Below are positions 1 to 7,745 of a stretch of DNA of 41,940 nucleotides, one piece after another; within the stretch, counting starts at the first letter, position 1, and each line of letters starts with the position of its first letter. Location: NCBI GenBank assembly GCA_903850565.1, contig CAINLV010000011.1:1-41940 (forward strand). The letters run 5' to 3'. The notes beneath the pieces were generated by a model. That model made no database searches. It was not told where the DNA came from and saw nothing but the letters and a program-made list of their open reading frames with translations. A program made the position numbers and the translations under genes. The stretch comes from an uncultured Actinomycetes bacterium (GTDB lineage Bacteria; Actinomycetota; Actinomycetes; Nanopelagicales; Nanopelagicaceae).

Positions 1-746
1 ACATGAACCGTGTAGTCAGGATCAATTCCTACAATATTTATGTCATAGGCAGTGTGATGAATTTTGCAAAGGCTCAATCCATTGGTTACAGAAGTTGTTG
101 AAGCCACATCACTATCTGGTGTTATGTGTGCAGCATCTAAAAGTCTGCCATGGCCAAGTCGACAAATTGCACACTTGGTTTGATAGGCACTAATGACTCG
201 GGCACGAAAAGCAGGTTGATGTAACCGCTGTTTCATCATTCGTTCTGCGTAACGACGTTCGACGGGAGATTCTGATCTTGAGGCCGTCGCCAGAGAAAGG
301 TCCGGGGCAATCAGGCAAAATCCCTCTTCAGGATAATCGTTGATGATGAAAACTCTGTAGGGAACGTAACGACCAGAATCTTGTTGGACAAACCAAACCA
401 GTGGAAGTTGTAATTCCATGGCCTTACGCATTTTTGTGTTCTTACCAGCGGTTCCACCTGATTGATAGTCATAGCGCCAGAGCCCGCCCGAGACTTCTTG
501 GTCTTCGTACTTTCCTGACTTCGTAGTGTTGATGGAGAGAGTTGCTCTCAATTCTTGACCCAACCTCCATGAGGCGCCGGGATTCCATATTCCACCTCGA
601 GAGTCGATGACCCGAATCGTTTGTCCAGCATATTCAAAACTACCAAGTTCGGCACGAGAAAGCATTCCATCACCTTCGTTAGCCTTGGAAATAATCTTTT
701 CGATCAAATCCTCACGAAGTGCCTGCTCCTCTTCCAGCATCCACAT
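1..746 (-). CDS. HNH endonuclease, C-terminus cut by window edge
   Basis: An open frame runs from ATG at 746 to the window edge without a stop, giving 248 codons. The last 60 or so residues show the HNH signature: a CxxC pair (CAIC), then LLDAAHI, NGLSLC and IHHTAYD. This is the arrangement of HNH_2-type nucleases found in putative restriction endonucleases; they cut DNA with one metal ion. The N-terminal 180 residues look like a separate, perhaps DNA-recognising, domain that I do not recognise. A stop codon lies four codons upstream of the ATG, so the start is 746 or the second Met at 740. The next gene on this strand is a helicase-nuclease 300 bp away, which suggests a defence or DNA-processing locus. 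The nuclease assignment is solid; the role is inferred. Confidence 0.8.
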   Translation of the reverse strand, partial: MWMLEEEQALREDLIEKIISKANEGDGMLSRAELGSFEYAGQTIRVIDSRGGIWNPGASWRLGQELRATLSINTTKSGKYEDQEVSGGLWRYDYQSGGTAGKNTKMRKAMELQLPLVWFVQQDSGRYVPYRVFIINDYPEEGFCLIAPDLSLATASRSESPVERRYAERMMKQRLHQPAFRARVISAYQTKCAICRLGHGRLLDAAHITPDSDVASTTSVTNGLSLCKIHHTAYDINIVGIDPDYTVH

Positions 747-1047
747 GTTCCGAGCTTAGGGTTTGAAAAGAAAAAGTGGAAGTACATCTACAGATATATA
801 CATTTGATTAATTTAGAAACAAGACTTGTCAAAACTCTGTTACCTACAAGGACTTCAGAATTGGCATTATCTTCAAATTTCTAAAAAGGATCAGAGCTCG
901 ATCCTATGAAACCCCGAGATTTTCAACGAAAATTGAACTTCGATTCTTTTCACTGAACCGACTCGTAGGACTTCAGAGAATTGGCTTTATGTAGACCATT
1001 CTCCGAAAAGCGGATGAATTCAAATACGGTTTAACATGACACACTTC
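747..1047. other. AT-rich intergenic region with a short direct repeat
   Basis: No convincing gene lies here. An imperfect direct repeat is visible at 849–870 and 967–990; both copies begin AGGACTTCAG and continue AATTGGC(A/T)TTAT, the second with a 2-base insertion. The region separates the HNH gene from the end of the helicase gene, both on the minus strand, so it should hold the HNH promoter. I see no strong hairpin terminator. Confidence 0.5.
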
Positions 1048-3762
1048 TCAATGTATTGATGATTTGTTAGCACACTTTGGAAAGCGAGAGCATCCGAGGA
1101 ATTTTGAGTACGGGCCGGAGCGAATCACCATGACACCCTTATTGCAAACTTTGCAAGTTTGAATAGGAGGATTCTTTGTCATCGCCGCGTCAAGGGTAAC
1201 GACTTCAAGTAATGAATCGGACATAAGCTCGACCGCAAACATAGAGTCTCTATTTTGTCTCGTGACAAGGAAAACTTGGTTCTTTGCTCTTGTTAACGCT
1301 ACATAGAGCAATCGGCGCTCTTCTGAATATTCGAACGTTTCGAGATGGCTCATGGCAAGATTCAATATTGGATCATCTTCTATTTCGCTGGGAAATCCAT
1401 GCAGTCCAGATTCCAGATTCACAACCACCACGTAGTCAGCTTCCAAGCCTTTTGAACCATGAATTGTTCGATACATAATCCGAAGACCTGGGAAATCTTC
1501 ATTCGGTGCCCAATCACGATTAAAGTTATATCGACCCAAAATAAAGACGGAACCCGAAGTTCGACCATTAGCCTTCAAGTCTTCGAGGATCCTTCGAAGG
1601 GCATCTTTTACACCATTCTGCGCATCGAGCGTCCTAATCAAAATAATAGGGTTACCGGCCCTTCCTTCATCCGCAAGAACCTGCTTTGTTATCTGACGCG
1701 GGTTCTTTGTTACGAATTTGGTTGCTACATCTGCAATGGTCTGGGTACATCGATAGGTTCGAGAAAGTCGTAAAGTTGGCCCTTTTCCAAAATAGTCGTG
1801 GAAATTCGACATTAACGAGACATCGGCTCCTGCGAATCGATTGATAGATTGCCAATCATCCCCAACAGCTAGAATAAATCTTCCTTTAGATTGAAGCAAT
1901 GACTTAATTAACCTAGCTCGCGCCGAACTTGAATCCTGAAATTCGTCGACCAGTACTAGATCATACTCAGGGACGTGCGCCTCGCTTTCAACTAAATGCG
2001 CTGCTTGGATTAACATGTCTTCAAAGTCAATTGCATTTGCAGCACCCAATCTACGATTCCACTCCTGATGTATTAGCCAGTAAATCTCCAGAAATAGATC
2101 TGCCCGTCTACTTTTTAGGTGACTCCATTTACCTTGCAAACGCGACGCAATTTCTGCCCCCGTCAATGAATTTGACTTTACGTGGGACATGAACGTTCGA
2201 ATTAGTTTGATCACCTCCGAGTCATCGATGTTCGTAAAAGCTGCTTTGGGCCTATCAGGATCCCAATTCATTGTTATTCCGCGCCTCACAAGATTTTCCT
2301 CAAGTGCAGTTAAACCATTACCGAAAACCACACCTCCAAAAGTTGTTTCAATCAAATCGGTTTTATTAACAGAATGAAGGTTTCGTTTCCACAAAATATC
2401 GTCACGATATCCTGAAAAGTCAGGCGGAGGATTGCCATTTTTGTCTAGTGCCCAGTGCTCATGCCACGTATCAATATCTGGATAATAGAAGTCCGGGGTG
2501 TACTGGCGGTGGTAAGCGTCGGTTGTATCCACCTTATAATCACGTTCGTATTGGTACGAAACCCCATTCAAAAAAAGCCAATTTGCAATCATACGTTCAC
2601 CATGGCTTCGGACGATTTTACCGTCAAAGGTACGAAACCCTCGCTCTCGCGACTCTGAATCCCATGAATCAGGTTCCGAACCTGCAATCTTCATTGTTTC
2701 TGGGGGAAATATCAGCCGGTAGAGATCCCATTTATAGTTAAATTCCTTAGAGGTATCTTTCAACATTTTAACAATTGAAGCGACCTCATCGAGGTCTGCG
2801 CTTGTTTCAACCCAAGGTGCTACCTTTGGCCTCGCATTCATTGCGCGGCCAATCACTTCAAGTCCGTAAGCGTGAAAAGTTGATGATTTGATTCCGCTTG
2901 AATCGATGTTTACTCTTGCGAATCCCTCTCTGACTCTTTCTTGAAGCTCCTCGGCTGCGGCCTTGTTGAAAGCCAAAAGCAAGATTCTTGATGGTTCAAC
3001 AATTCCTTTCATGGACGCATATGCTGCTCGCGCGACCATAACCGACGTTTTTCCTGAACCCGCGGCGGCAACAAGTAACACGCGATTATCAAAAGTTAAT
3101 ACTGCAGTAGCCTGTTCTGAAGACAATGGTTTACTTTCAATACTGTCTAAGAAAGTCTTCTGGCGCGTGAGCTCGGCAGCTAAAATCGTTTGATTAAGAT
3201 CTTCGAACAAATTTATAAGATTAAGTTCAAGATCATTGAGCGCATTGACTTCTTGGATGTTAAGTCTCTTCATTATTCCGAGGCGCTCGACCGTCTTCTG
3301 ATTTAAGAATGATGGTTTGGTTTCAATCAAATTATCAATTGTTTCTTGAGGTATCCACCGGTGCTGACCTCTATGCTCTTCGAGAACTTGTCGTAACTTC
3401 GATGACCAAATTCTAGATTGACCTAATTCAAAACTTATGGCTAATAATTTGGCTTCGAATCGGCTGAGTCCTTTTAGCCGCAACCGAGATTTACTCTCCA
3501 CTATAAGGTGCCATCTCATCCACAACCGTTTAGTATCAAGTTCAATGGTTCCATCAAAAGGAATTCGTTCAATTTTTCCATTAGTCTTGATGTTGAGAGC
3601 AGCCTGCTCCAAAACAATTTCCCAACTGCTACCAGACCACTGTCTTATAACTTCAGAGTCTGCTAGCAAATCTATCTCTCTTTCGCTACCCGGTAGGAGT
3701 CTCATATTCTGCCTCCAAACGTGCGCACATTCCATGTTTTGAACGAAGAAAGAATTATTCAA
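1048..3762 (-). CDS. UvrD/Rep-type superfamily 1 helicase with internal PD-(D/E)XK-like nuclease domain and C4 zinc finger
   Basis: This 904-residue protein has the motor motifs of SF1A helicases: Walker A AAAGSGKT (about 232–239), Walker B VDEFQDSS (about 605–612), GDDWQSINRFAGAD (about 634–647), a HGSKGLEAD motif and the ARG-finger motif LLYVALTRAKN. Between the motor halves, at about 385–460, sits a block with GERMIANWL, YQYERDY and YTPDFYYPD, the spacing of a PD-(D/E)XK/Vsr-like nuclease fold. The C-terminus (about 868–904) has CKVC…GCSRFPKC, a topoisomerase-type C4 zinc finger. It resembles helicase IV-like proteins. It probably unwinds and may nick DNA in repair or defence. It lies beside an HNH nuclease gene on the same strand. 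The helicase call is sure; nuclease activity is inferred. Confidence 0.9.
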   Translation of the reverse strand: MNNSFFVQNMECAHVWRQNMRLLPGSEREIDLLADSEVIRQWSGSSWEIVLEQAALNIKTNGKIERIPFDGTIELDTKRLWMRWHLIVESKSRLRLKGLSRFEAKLLAISFELGQSRIWSSKLRQVLEEHRGQHRWIPQETIDNLIETKPSFLNQKTVERLGIMKRLNIQEVNALNDLELNLINLFEDLNQTILAAELTRQKTFLDSIESKPLSSEQATAVLTFDNRVLLVAAAGSGKTSVMVARAAYASMKGIVEPSRILLLAFNKAAAEELQERVREGFARVNIDSSGIKSSTFHAYGLEVIGRAMNARPKVAPWVETSADLDEVASIVKMLKDTSKEFNYKWDLYRLIFPPETMKIAGSEPDSWDSESRERGFRTFDGKIVRSHGERMIANWLFLNGVSYQYERDYKVDTTDAYHRQYTPDFYYPDIDTWHEHWALDKNGNPPPDFSGYRDDILWKRNLHSVNKTDLIETTFGGVVFGNGLTALEENLVRRGITMNWDPDRPKAAFTNIDDSEVIKLIRTFMSHVKSNSLTGAEIASRLQGKWSHLKSRRADLFLEIYWLIHQEWNRRLGAANAIDFEDMLIQAAHLVESEAHVPEYDLVLVDEFQDSSSARARLIKSLLQSKGRFILAVGDDWQSINRFAGADVSLMSNFHDYFGKGPTLRLSRTYRCTQTIADVATKFVTKNPRQITKQVLADEGRAGNPIILIRTLDAQNGVKDALRRILEDLKANGRTSGSVFILGRYNFNRDWAPNEDFPGLRIMYRTIHGSKGLEADYVVVVNLESGLHGFPSEIEDDPILNLAMSHLETFEYSEERRLLYVALTRAKNQVFLVTRQNRDSMFAVELMSDSLLEVVTLDAAMTKNPPIQTCKVCNKGVMVIRSGPYSKFLGCSRFPKCANKSSIH

Positions 3763-4138
3763 ATCTAAGAATTTCTTGATGTTGGAGAGTTAGCCACTTG
3801 GGTAGAAAGTTGTGGAAATGAGAGCTTTTGTCAGGAAAGTTTGTCAATTGTTATTAAGGGCTTAGTCATCCGAAAGAGAAACACAATGAAATTATGTGAA
3901 TTCTTAATAAAGGATCTTCCTGTGAACTCGAATCATATGAAGGTGACTTGGCCATGTGTGCCAATCCCTACATTTGTAAAATTGACCAAAGCTCTCGAGT
4001 TGAAACGGGTTACTTCGGTCCTAATCAAACCCCTTGAAAGCGCTATAAAGGTTATGGTCTCGTACAAGAGAAGATAAGGACCAAATTCTTCGAAGTCGTG
4101 AACGGTAGCAATATCCCCGATTAAGTTAGGCTTTCCCC
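3763..4138. other. Intergenic region without a recognised gene
   Basis: This 376-bp stretch separates the divergent helicase (minus) and UPF0114 (plus) genes and should contain both promoters. Short open frames occur on both strands over the same span (3841–4077 plus, 3933–4148 minus), but neither resembles a known protein or has a clear ribosome binding site. I see no RNA gene. Confidence 0.5.
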
Positions 4139-4681
4139 ATGAGCTCAACGCCCGGAAGTCGAAACCAAGTGGAACACCTTGTAGAACGCGCCATGTTTGG
4201 CAGCAGGTGGTTGCTCGCTCCTTTTTACTTGGGGCTTAGCCTTTCATTGGTCCTACTTTTGGTGAAATTCCTGCAGGCGTTCTGGGATTTTGGCCGCCAT
4301 ATTCTCAATACGGGAACCCAAGATGTGGTGCTGGGAATCCTGGGTTTATTGGACCTGACTTTGTTGGGCAATCTGATTTTGATCGTGATTTTTGCTGGGT
4401 ATGAAAACTTCGTTTCCAAGATTGAGATCGCCGAAAACGCAGTGGATCGGCCGGACTGGATGGGTCACGTTGACTTCTCTGGCCTGAAGATCAAGTTGAT
4501 CGGTTCGTTAGTGGCAATTTCCGTCATCGAACTCCTGAAGGACTTTATGGCCGCCTCTGGCGAAGTTCATGCTGGCTTGAAGTGGCGAATCGCGATACAT
4601 ATTACTTTCGTTATTTCTGGCGTCTTGTTCGCAATCATGGATTACATCGCCGATAAGGCACATCCTCCAGTCCAGCACTAG
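4139..4681 (+). CDS. UPF0114 (YqhA-like) integral membrane protein
   Basis: This 180-residue protein has four hydrophobic stretches, near 24–48, 66–88, 112–132 and 148–168, and a family-typical core (ERAMFGSRWLLAPFYLGL, LLDLTLLGNLILIVIFAGYENF, VDFSGLKIKLIGSLVAIS). This matches the UPF0114/YqhA family in length and layout. Members are inner-membrane proteins of unproven function. The start at 4139 has no strong Shine-Dalgarno sequence. It is followed by a remnant and then a nearly full copy of a secreted metallophosphoesterase. A broken second copy of this same gene lies at about 6310–6527, so this is the surviving copy of a duplicated gene. Confidence 0.88.
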   Translation: MSSTPGSRNQVEHLVERAMFGSRWLLAPFYLGLSLSLVLLLVKFLQAFWDFGRHILNTGTQDVVLGILGLLDLTLLGNLILIVIFAGYENFVSKIEIAENAVDRPDWMGHVDFSGLKIKLIGSLVAISVIELLKDFMAASGEVHAGLKWRIAIHITFVISGVLFAIMDYIADKAHPPVQH

Positions 4682-4682
4682 C

Positions 4683-4965
4683 CTTCATCTTTAGTTAACT
4701 CGTAATTCAGACCCTTTGGGTCTTGCATTCACGTTTTGCAGGCAAGGTACGGATTGTGAATACTTTTAATCATGAATACCCGAGCATTGAATCTGACGTC
4801 AAGATGCTACACAAGGCAAAAGGCGACCTGGCTGAAGACATAACCGGAGACCAAGCTTTTGGATCTGGGTTTAATCATTGGATCGAAGTACAAATTTATC
4901 CTCGCAATTCGACTATGCGAAGCTTCGTTCCACACCTTATTCAAAAGAACTTAACCACGCACTAA
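4683..4965 (+). pseudogene. Remnant of the downstream metallophosphoesterase (leader plus C-terminus)
   Basis: The frame ending at 4965 encodes GSGFNHWIEVQIYPRN and a KNLTTH C-terminus, which match GSGFNHWIELQIDPRN and ENLTAH at the end of the gene at 5108–6157. Recognisable similarity starts at about 4740–4800. The 5' flank 4683–4733 also matches 4993–5042, the leader of the intact copy, including a GACCC-N3-GGGTC palindrome. The remnant therefore keeps the leader and about the last 70 codons, with the whole catalytic core deleted. It cannot be an enzyme. It may be transcribed with UPF0114 and ends before a strong inverted repeat at 4972. Confidence 0.8.
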
Positions 4966-4971
4966 TCAACC

Positions 4972-5014
4972 AAGTTAACTAACGACCGTAGACCTTCATC
5001 GTTAGTTAACTTTT
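4972..5014 (+). terminator. Perfect 14-bp inverted repeat with short T-run
   Basis: AAGTTAACTAACGA at 4972–4985 is exactly complementary to 4999–5012, with a 13-base loop, followed by TTTT. It lies just after the phosphoesterase remnant and fits an intrinsic terminator for the UPF0114 transcript, although the stem is AT-rich. The right arm recurs at about 4684–4700 in the duplicated flank. Confidence 0.6.
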
Positions 5015-5042
5015 CGTTAAGACCCAAAGGGTCGTTAATTCA
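4993..5042. repeat. Direct repeat of 4683–4733 (duplicated leader)
   Basis: This copy and 4683–4733 share CCTTCATC, TTAGTTAACT, a GACCC-N3-GGGTC palindrome (5021–5033; 4710–4722) and a final ATTCAC. The middle three bases of the palindrome are AAA here and TTT in the other copy, as if inverted by a hairpin. The repeat marks the boundary of a tandem duplication. Confidence 0.7.
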
Positions 5043-5107
5043 CACAAATCGGGCAGTGTCCCCCATGTGAATAAACCAATTTTTCATCCAAGAACGCAAT
5101 TCGAACC

Positions 5108-6157
5108 TTGCTGGCCGCATCAGTTATCGCCGCATTTGCATCGGCATCAGCTTTGACCGCCGACGCAACCGAACTTAATCGCCCAGGAAAACTTTCCATC
5201 GCTCTCATTGGCGATATGCCCTATGACGCGAAGGGCCAAACACAAACCCCTGCCGTTATTAATGCGATTAATGCTTCACATGTTTCCTTCTCACTCTTTG
5301 ATGGTGACACCATGTCCGGCAAGGGCGATCAGTGCACCGATGCTGCTTATGCTCGCGTGAAGAGCGACTTCTTCGACAAATTTGCAAACCCAATCGTTTA
5401 CTCGGTTGGCGACAATGAATGGACTGACTGCGACCGCGCAGTGAAGGGTGGATTTGATCCTCTCAATCGCTTGGCTTTGGTTCGTAAGACTTACTTCGGC
5501 GATGCAACCACCGGATACATCACATTGGGTCAGAAGAAGCTTCCCGTTCCAGTAATTCGGGATTCGGTTTACCCAGAACTTCAAATGTTTGCATACCGTG
5601 GAATCACCTTTATCGTTCCGCACGTACCTGGTTCTGCTGACAATGCAGCTGTAGATGCAACCAAGACAAAGACTTACAACGACAAGCCAACTGATGGCGA
5701 TCAGGCCGAATACTTGGCTCGCGATGCAGCGGACGTGGCTTGGATCAATAAGGGCTTTGCCTGGGCGAAGACCAATGGTTCCGTTGGAGTCATCGTGACT
5801 TTGCAAGCCAACATGGACTGGGAAGGTTACCTTCGCGATCTAGCTGCGCCAAACAACGAATACACCCAGGCTTATGCCAATGTGAAGCAAGCACTTCTGA
5901 CAAATACCATCGCATTTAAGAAGCCAGTTCTTCTACAAAATGGCGACGAGCACTGGTACCAGTTGGATATGCCAATGAACGAAACAGCAGGCAAATTGGT
6001 GGAGAAAGACAAGGGCAACTTGGTGGAGAACTTCACCCGAGTTCAGACCTTTGGCTCCGGATTCAATCACTGGATTGAATTGCAAATCGATCCACGCAAT
6101 CCAAACTTGTGGACCTTCATTCCGCACATCGTTCAAGAAAATCTCACAGCACACTAA
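5108..6157 (+). CDS. Secreted calcineurin-like metallophosphoesterase, start uncertain
   Basis: The protein carries metallophosphatase-superfamily blocks: GDMPYD (35–40), FDGD (64–67), GDNEWTDC (101–108) and GDEHWY (279–284), which supply acidic and His metal ligands. The N-terminus is an Ala-rich signal-peptide core ending near ASALTADA, so it acts outside the membrane. The annotated start is TTG 5108, which leaves no basic n-region. The frame is open back to 5075 and encodes SSKNAIR just upstream. A GTG at 5067 in another frame would join it if one base were restored near 5077. Either a non-standard start is used or the 5' end carries a one-base deletion. The substrate is unknown. A deleted sister copy lies at 4683–4965. 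Confidence 0.75.
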   Translation: MLAASVIAAFASASALTADATELNRPGKLSIALIGDMPYDAKGQTQTPAVINAINASHVSFSLFDGDTMSGKGDQCTDAAYARVKSDFFDKFANPIVYSVGDNEWTDCDRAVKGGFDPLNRLALVRKTYFGDATTGYITLGQKKLPVPVIRDSVYPELQMFAYRGITFIVPHVPGSADNAAVDATKTKTYNDKPTDGDQAEYLARDAADVAWINKGFAWAKTNGSVGVIVTLQANMDWEGYLRDLAAPNNEYTQAYANVKQALLTNTIAFKKPVLLQNGDEHWYQLDMPMNETAGKLVEKDKGNLVENFTRVQTFGSGFNHWIELQIDPRNPNLWTFIPHIVQENLTAH

Positions 6158-6183
6158 TCCCTCGCGTTTAGCTGCGGTGCTAG

Positions 6184-6232
6184 CCAAAGCCCTGACCCGT
6201 CCGTCCACGGCGTCAGGGCTTTGGTCATTTTT
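6184..6232 (+). terminator. Rho-independent terminator after the phosphoesterase gene
   Basis: CCAAAGCCCTGAC (6184–6196) pairs perfectly with GTCAGGGCTTTGG (6212–6224); a 15-base loop and a T-rich tail (6226–6232) complete an intrinsic terminator 27 bp after the stop codon. Confidence 0.9.
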
Positions 6233-6309
6233 ATTGACCGAAATACTGTAAAGGATATTCCTGCTATGGAATCATCTGGAAGCACGGATGATTGAAATCC
6301 CTTTGCGTG

Positions 6310-6527
6310 GGGGCAGTTGACCATCTGAAGGAACGAACTACGTAGGGAAGTAGGTGGATGCCTGCTCTCTTTTATTAGGATTGAGCGCCCCATTGGTATT
6401 ACCTTTAGTCAAATACTTGCAATCCTTCTGGGAATTCACCAGTCGCACCGTTGATACCAATGCCCACGATATGGAGCTTAAGATTCCAGGGATACTTGAT
6501 CTAAATTTCTTGGGCAATCTTCAGTAA
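6310..6527 (+). pseudogene. UPF0114 (YqhA-like) gene remnant
   Basis: From about 6310 the DNA aligns with the 5' part of the UPF0114 gene at 4139, for example AGGTGG at 6349 opposite AGGTGG at 4205. In the frame 6375–6527 it reads LGLS…LVKYLQSFWEF…ILDLNFLGNLQ-stop, matching LGLSLSL…LVKFLQAFWDF…LLDLTLLGNL of the intact gene. A base is missing just before 6375, which breaks the frame, and the sequence stops at TAA 6525, about halfway through the protein. It is a dead copy, and its tail touches the end of a small minus-strand gene. Confidence 0.8.
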
Positions 6528-6760
6528 TTTGGCTTCGAAGTTAAGTGATACCCCCTGCAAGCACAATAATAATAACGTACTTCTCGCCTCTTCACTGAAT
6601 ACTCATTCATTGGGTGAGACTTCCTAGCGTACTTTATCGAGATCAACGCCTCCTTGGCTTCGTCAATACTTCTGAATCGTTTCTTGGTTGCGCACGTTCC
6701 GACTCTTCGCTCTTCTTCCTTACCTTTTCTTATGGCGAAGCGCCTTGCTGACTTAGACAT
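6521..6760 (-). CDS. Small basic protein ending in a CxC…GYHLTS motif
   Basis: This 79-residue basic protein begins MSKSARRFAIRKGKEEERR and ends RYYYCACRGYHLTSKPNY. The tail resembles the Y-C-x-C-x-G-[YW]-H-L-T-S ending of small zinc-binding proteins common in actinobacteriophages and mobile DNA. The start was placed at 6760, not at the longer 6853, because AAAGGAG stands seven bases before this ATG. It lies 62 bp after the 105-residue gene on the same strand and is probably cotranscribed with it. Function unknown; a phage or mobile-element origin is plausible. Confidence 0.7.
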   Translation of the reverse strand: MSKSARRFAIRKGKEEERRVGTCATKKRFRSIDEAKEALISIKYARKSHPMNEYSVKRREVRYYYCACRGYHLTSKPNY

Positions 6761-6822
6761 AATTACTCCTTTTATCTGGATATTTTGGATTCGAGCCGAC
6801 GTGATTAAGTTTGAATATCGAT

Positions 6823-7140
6823 TTATTTGGAGCAGATTTGTGCGATTGCCCAATATGAAGCTCCATCCAAGAGCGCATCTACGAATGCACTAAAATATGC
6901 AGGATCAAAATCCGAGATATTTACGTTTTGGTACTCATTCCAAACGTGTATTTCATAAAAGGAGATTTTGAACTGGTATTTGAACCCTCCGGATTTTGCC
7001 CCCCTCATTTCGAATTTCCAGGGAAACCACAGAACTTTGTTTAGGTAGCTACTTAACAAGAAGATTTCTTGATGTGTTCTGCAAGGAATTTCAATCGATG
7101 CCACTCCGAACTCGTTTACTGAAATACTTTCTTTTTCCAT
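6823..7140 (-). CDS. Hypothetical 105-residue protein
   Basis: This acidic-neutral protein is rich in aromatic residues (KVLWFPWKFEMRG, FYEIHVWNEYQNV) and has no signal peptide or membrane segment. I do not recognise a family. AGAAGGA ten bases before the ATG supports the start. Only about 30 bp separates its ATG from two consecutive minus-strand terminators, so its promoter must lie inside that region, or else the gene is reached by read-through of the terminators from the SOS-box region further upstream. Confidence 0.6.
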   Translation of the reverse strand: MEKESISVNEFGVASIEIPCRTHQEIFLLSSYLNKVLWFPWKFEMRGAKSGGFKYQFKISFYEIHVWNEYQNVNISDFDPAYFSAFVDALLDGASYWAIAQICSK

Positions 7141-7169
7141 TTTGAATCCTTCTTCCGTTTTCGGGCATG

Positions 7170-7199
7170 AAAAAAGGCAGCCACCGGCGGTGACTGCCT
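7170..7199 (-). terminator. Intrinsic terminator, minus strand (second of a tandem pair)
   Basis: AGGCAG plus CACCG (7175–7186) pairs with CGGTG plus CTGCCT (7188–7199) around one mismatch. On the minus strand the stem is followed by six T. It lies 30 bp upstream of the start of the 105-residue gene. Confidence 0.8.
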
Positions 7200-7206
7200 A
7201 ACTAAA

Positions 7207-7242
7207 TAAAAAAACAGGTCTCGAGAACTTCTCGTTACCTGT
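7207..7242 (-). terminator. Intrinsic terminator, minus strand (first of a tandem pair)
   Basis: ACAGGT (7214–7219) pairs with ACCTGT (7237–7242), and an inner CGAGAA (7222–7227) pairs with TTCTCG (7229–7234). On the minus strand a run of seven T follows. It would end a transcript starting from the SOS-box region at 7363–7510. Confidence 0.8.
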
Positions 7243-7362
7243 TACTTACGATTACTGAACTTTATCCTCATGGGAATCAACGAACAGTAGACCCCTGGAA
7301 CAGGGTGCCTTTATCGATAATCAGAATATCCCATAGTTTCCCGACATCCACAAGCTCAAAAA

Positions 7363-7377
7363 TCGAACATCTGTTCG
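7363..7377. promoter_or_regulatory. LexA (SOS) box
   Basis: TCGAACATCTGTTCG matches the actinobacterial/Bacillus-type LexA operator CGAAC-N4-GTTCG. It has the same core and the same four-base spacer as the box before recA at 28724. Confidence 0.85.
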
Positions 7378-7494
7378 CTCTGCCCGAAGAACTGAAATTC
7401 AATACTGTCCTTCTGTCACTTTTCTATTAAGTGGGTCATTCCCTCTTAATAACTTAATAATGACATGGCTCATGGATTATGTCCACCAGCATTT

Positions 7495-7510
7495 TCGAAC
7501 ATCTGTTCGA
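7495..7510. promoter_or_regulatory. LexA (SOS) box
   Basis: TCGAACATCTGTTCGA is a full 16-bp LexA operator, identical in its core to those at 7363 and 28724. It lies 131 bp from the first box. Confidence 0.88.
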
Positions 7511-7745
7511 GCTAGCTAGTGTCTCTCTTACAACAACTCCCTTATTAAGTTAGAGACTGGACGGGAAGGTCTCAACACAAACAAGTGACGGTGTCCTTCC
7601 GGCGCCCTCGCTTGTCCACCAGTCGCCATTGTCATTGGCTATGCGTTTCATTAGATGTTCACCCAGTTCTCGTGGTTGTTCTCATACCCACACTTTGGGC
7701 ACGAAATCAGCGAAGGACTTACACGATTTGCAGGATAATTAACCC

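Larger units (their letters stand above)
7243..7745. other. Long intergenic region with two SOS boxes and possible small RNA or peptide genes
   Basis: No standard gene fills these 503 bp. They hold two LexA boxes (7363–7377, 7495–7510) and several CTTAATAA/TTATTAAG motifs (7425–7460, 7548–7556). On the minus strand short frames occur: 24 codons starting MSHVIIKLLRGNDP just downstream of the second box, and 24 codons starting VDVGKLWDIL just downstream of the first. Neither has a convincing ribosome binding site. A minus-strand transcript from here would end at the terminators at 7170–7242, so an SOS-induced small RNA or peptide is possible. The right end must also carry the promoter of the CoA-transferase gene. 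Confidence 0.5.

Noticed and set aside
3841-4148. Two overlapping small frames on opposite strands
   Set aside because: Neither has a ribosome binding site or family resemblance, and both cover the same AT-rich intergenic DNA.
5291-5806. 171-codon open frame on the minus strand
   Set aside because: It lies wholly opposite the phosphoesterase gene, whose motifs and signal peptide are clear; the antisense protein resembles nothing.
7170-7745. tRNA, tmRNA or other standard RNA gene in the long intergenic region
   Set aside because: No cloverleaf, CCA end, T-loop or tmRNA tag sequence could be found; only terminators, SOS boxes and short frames are visible.
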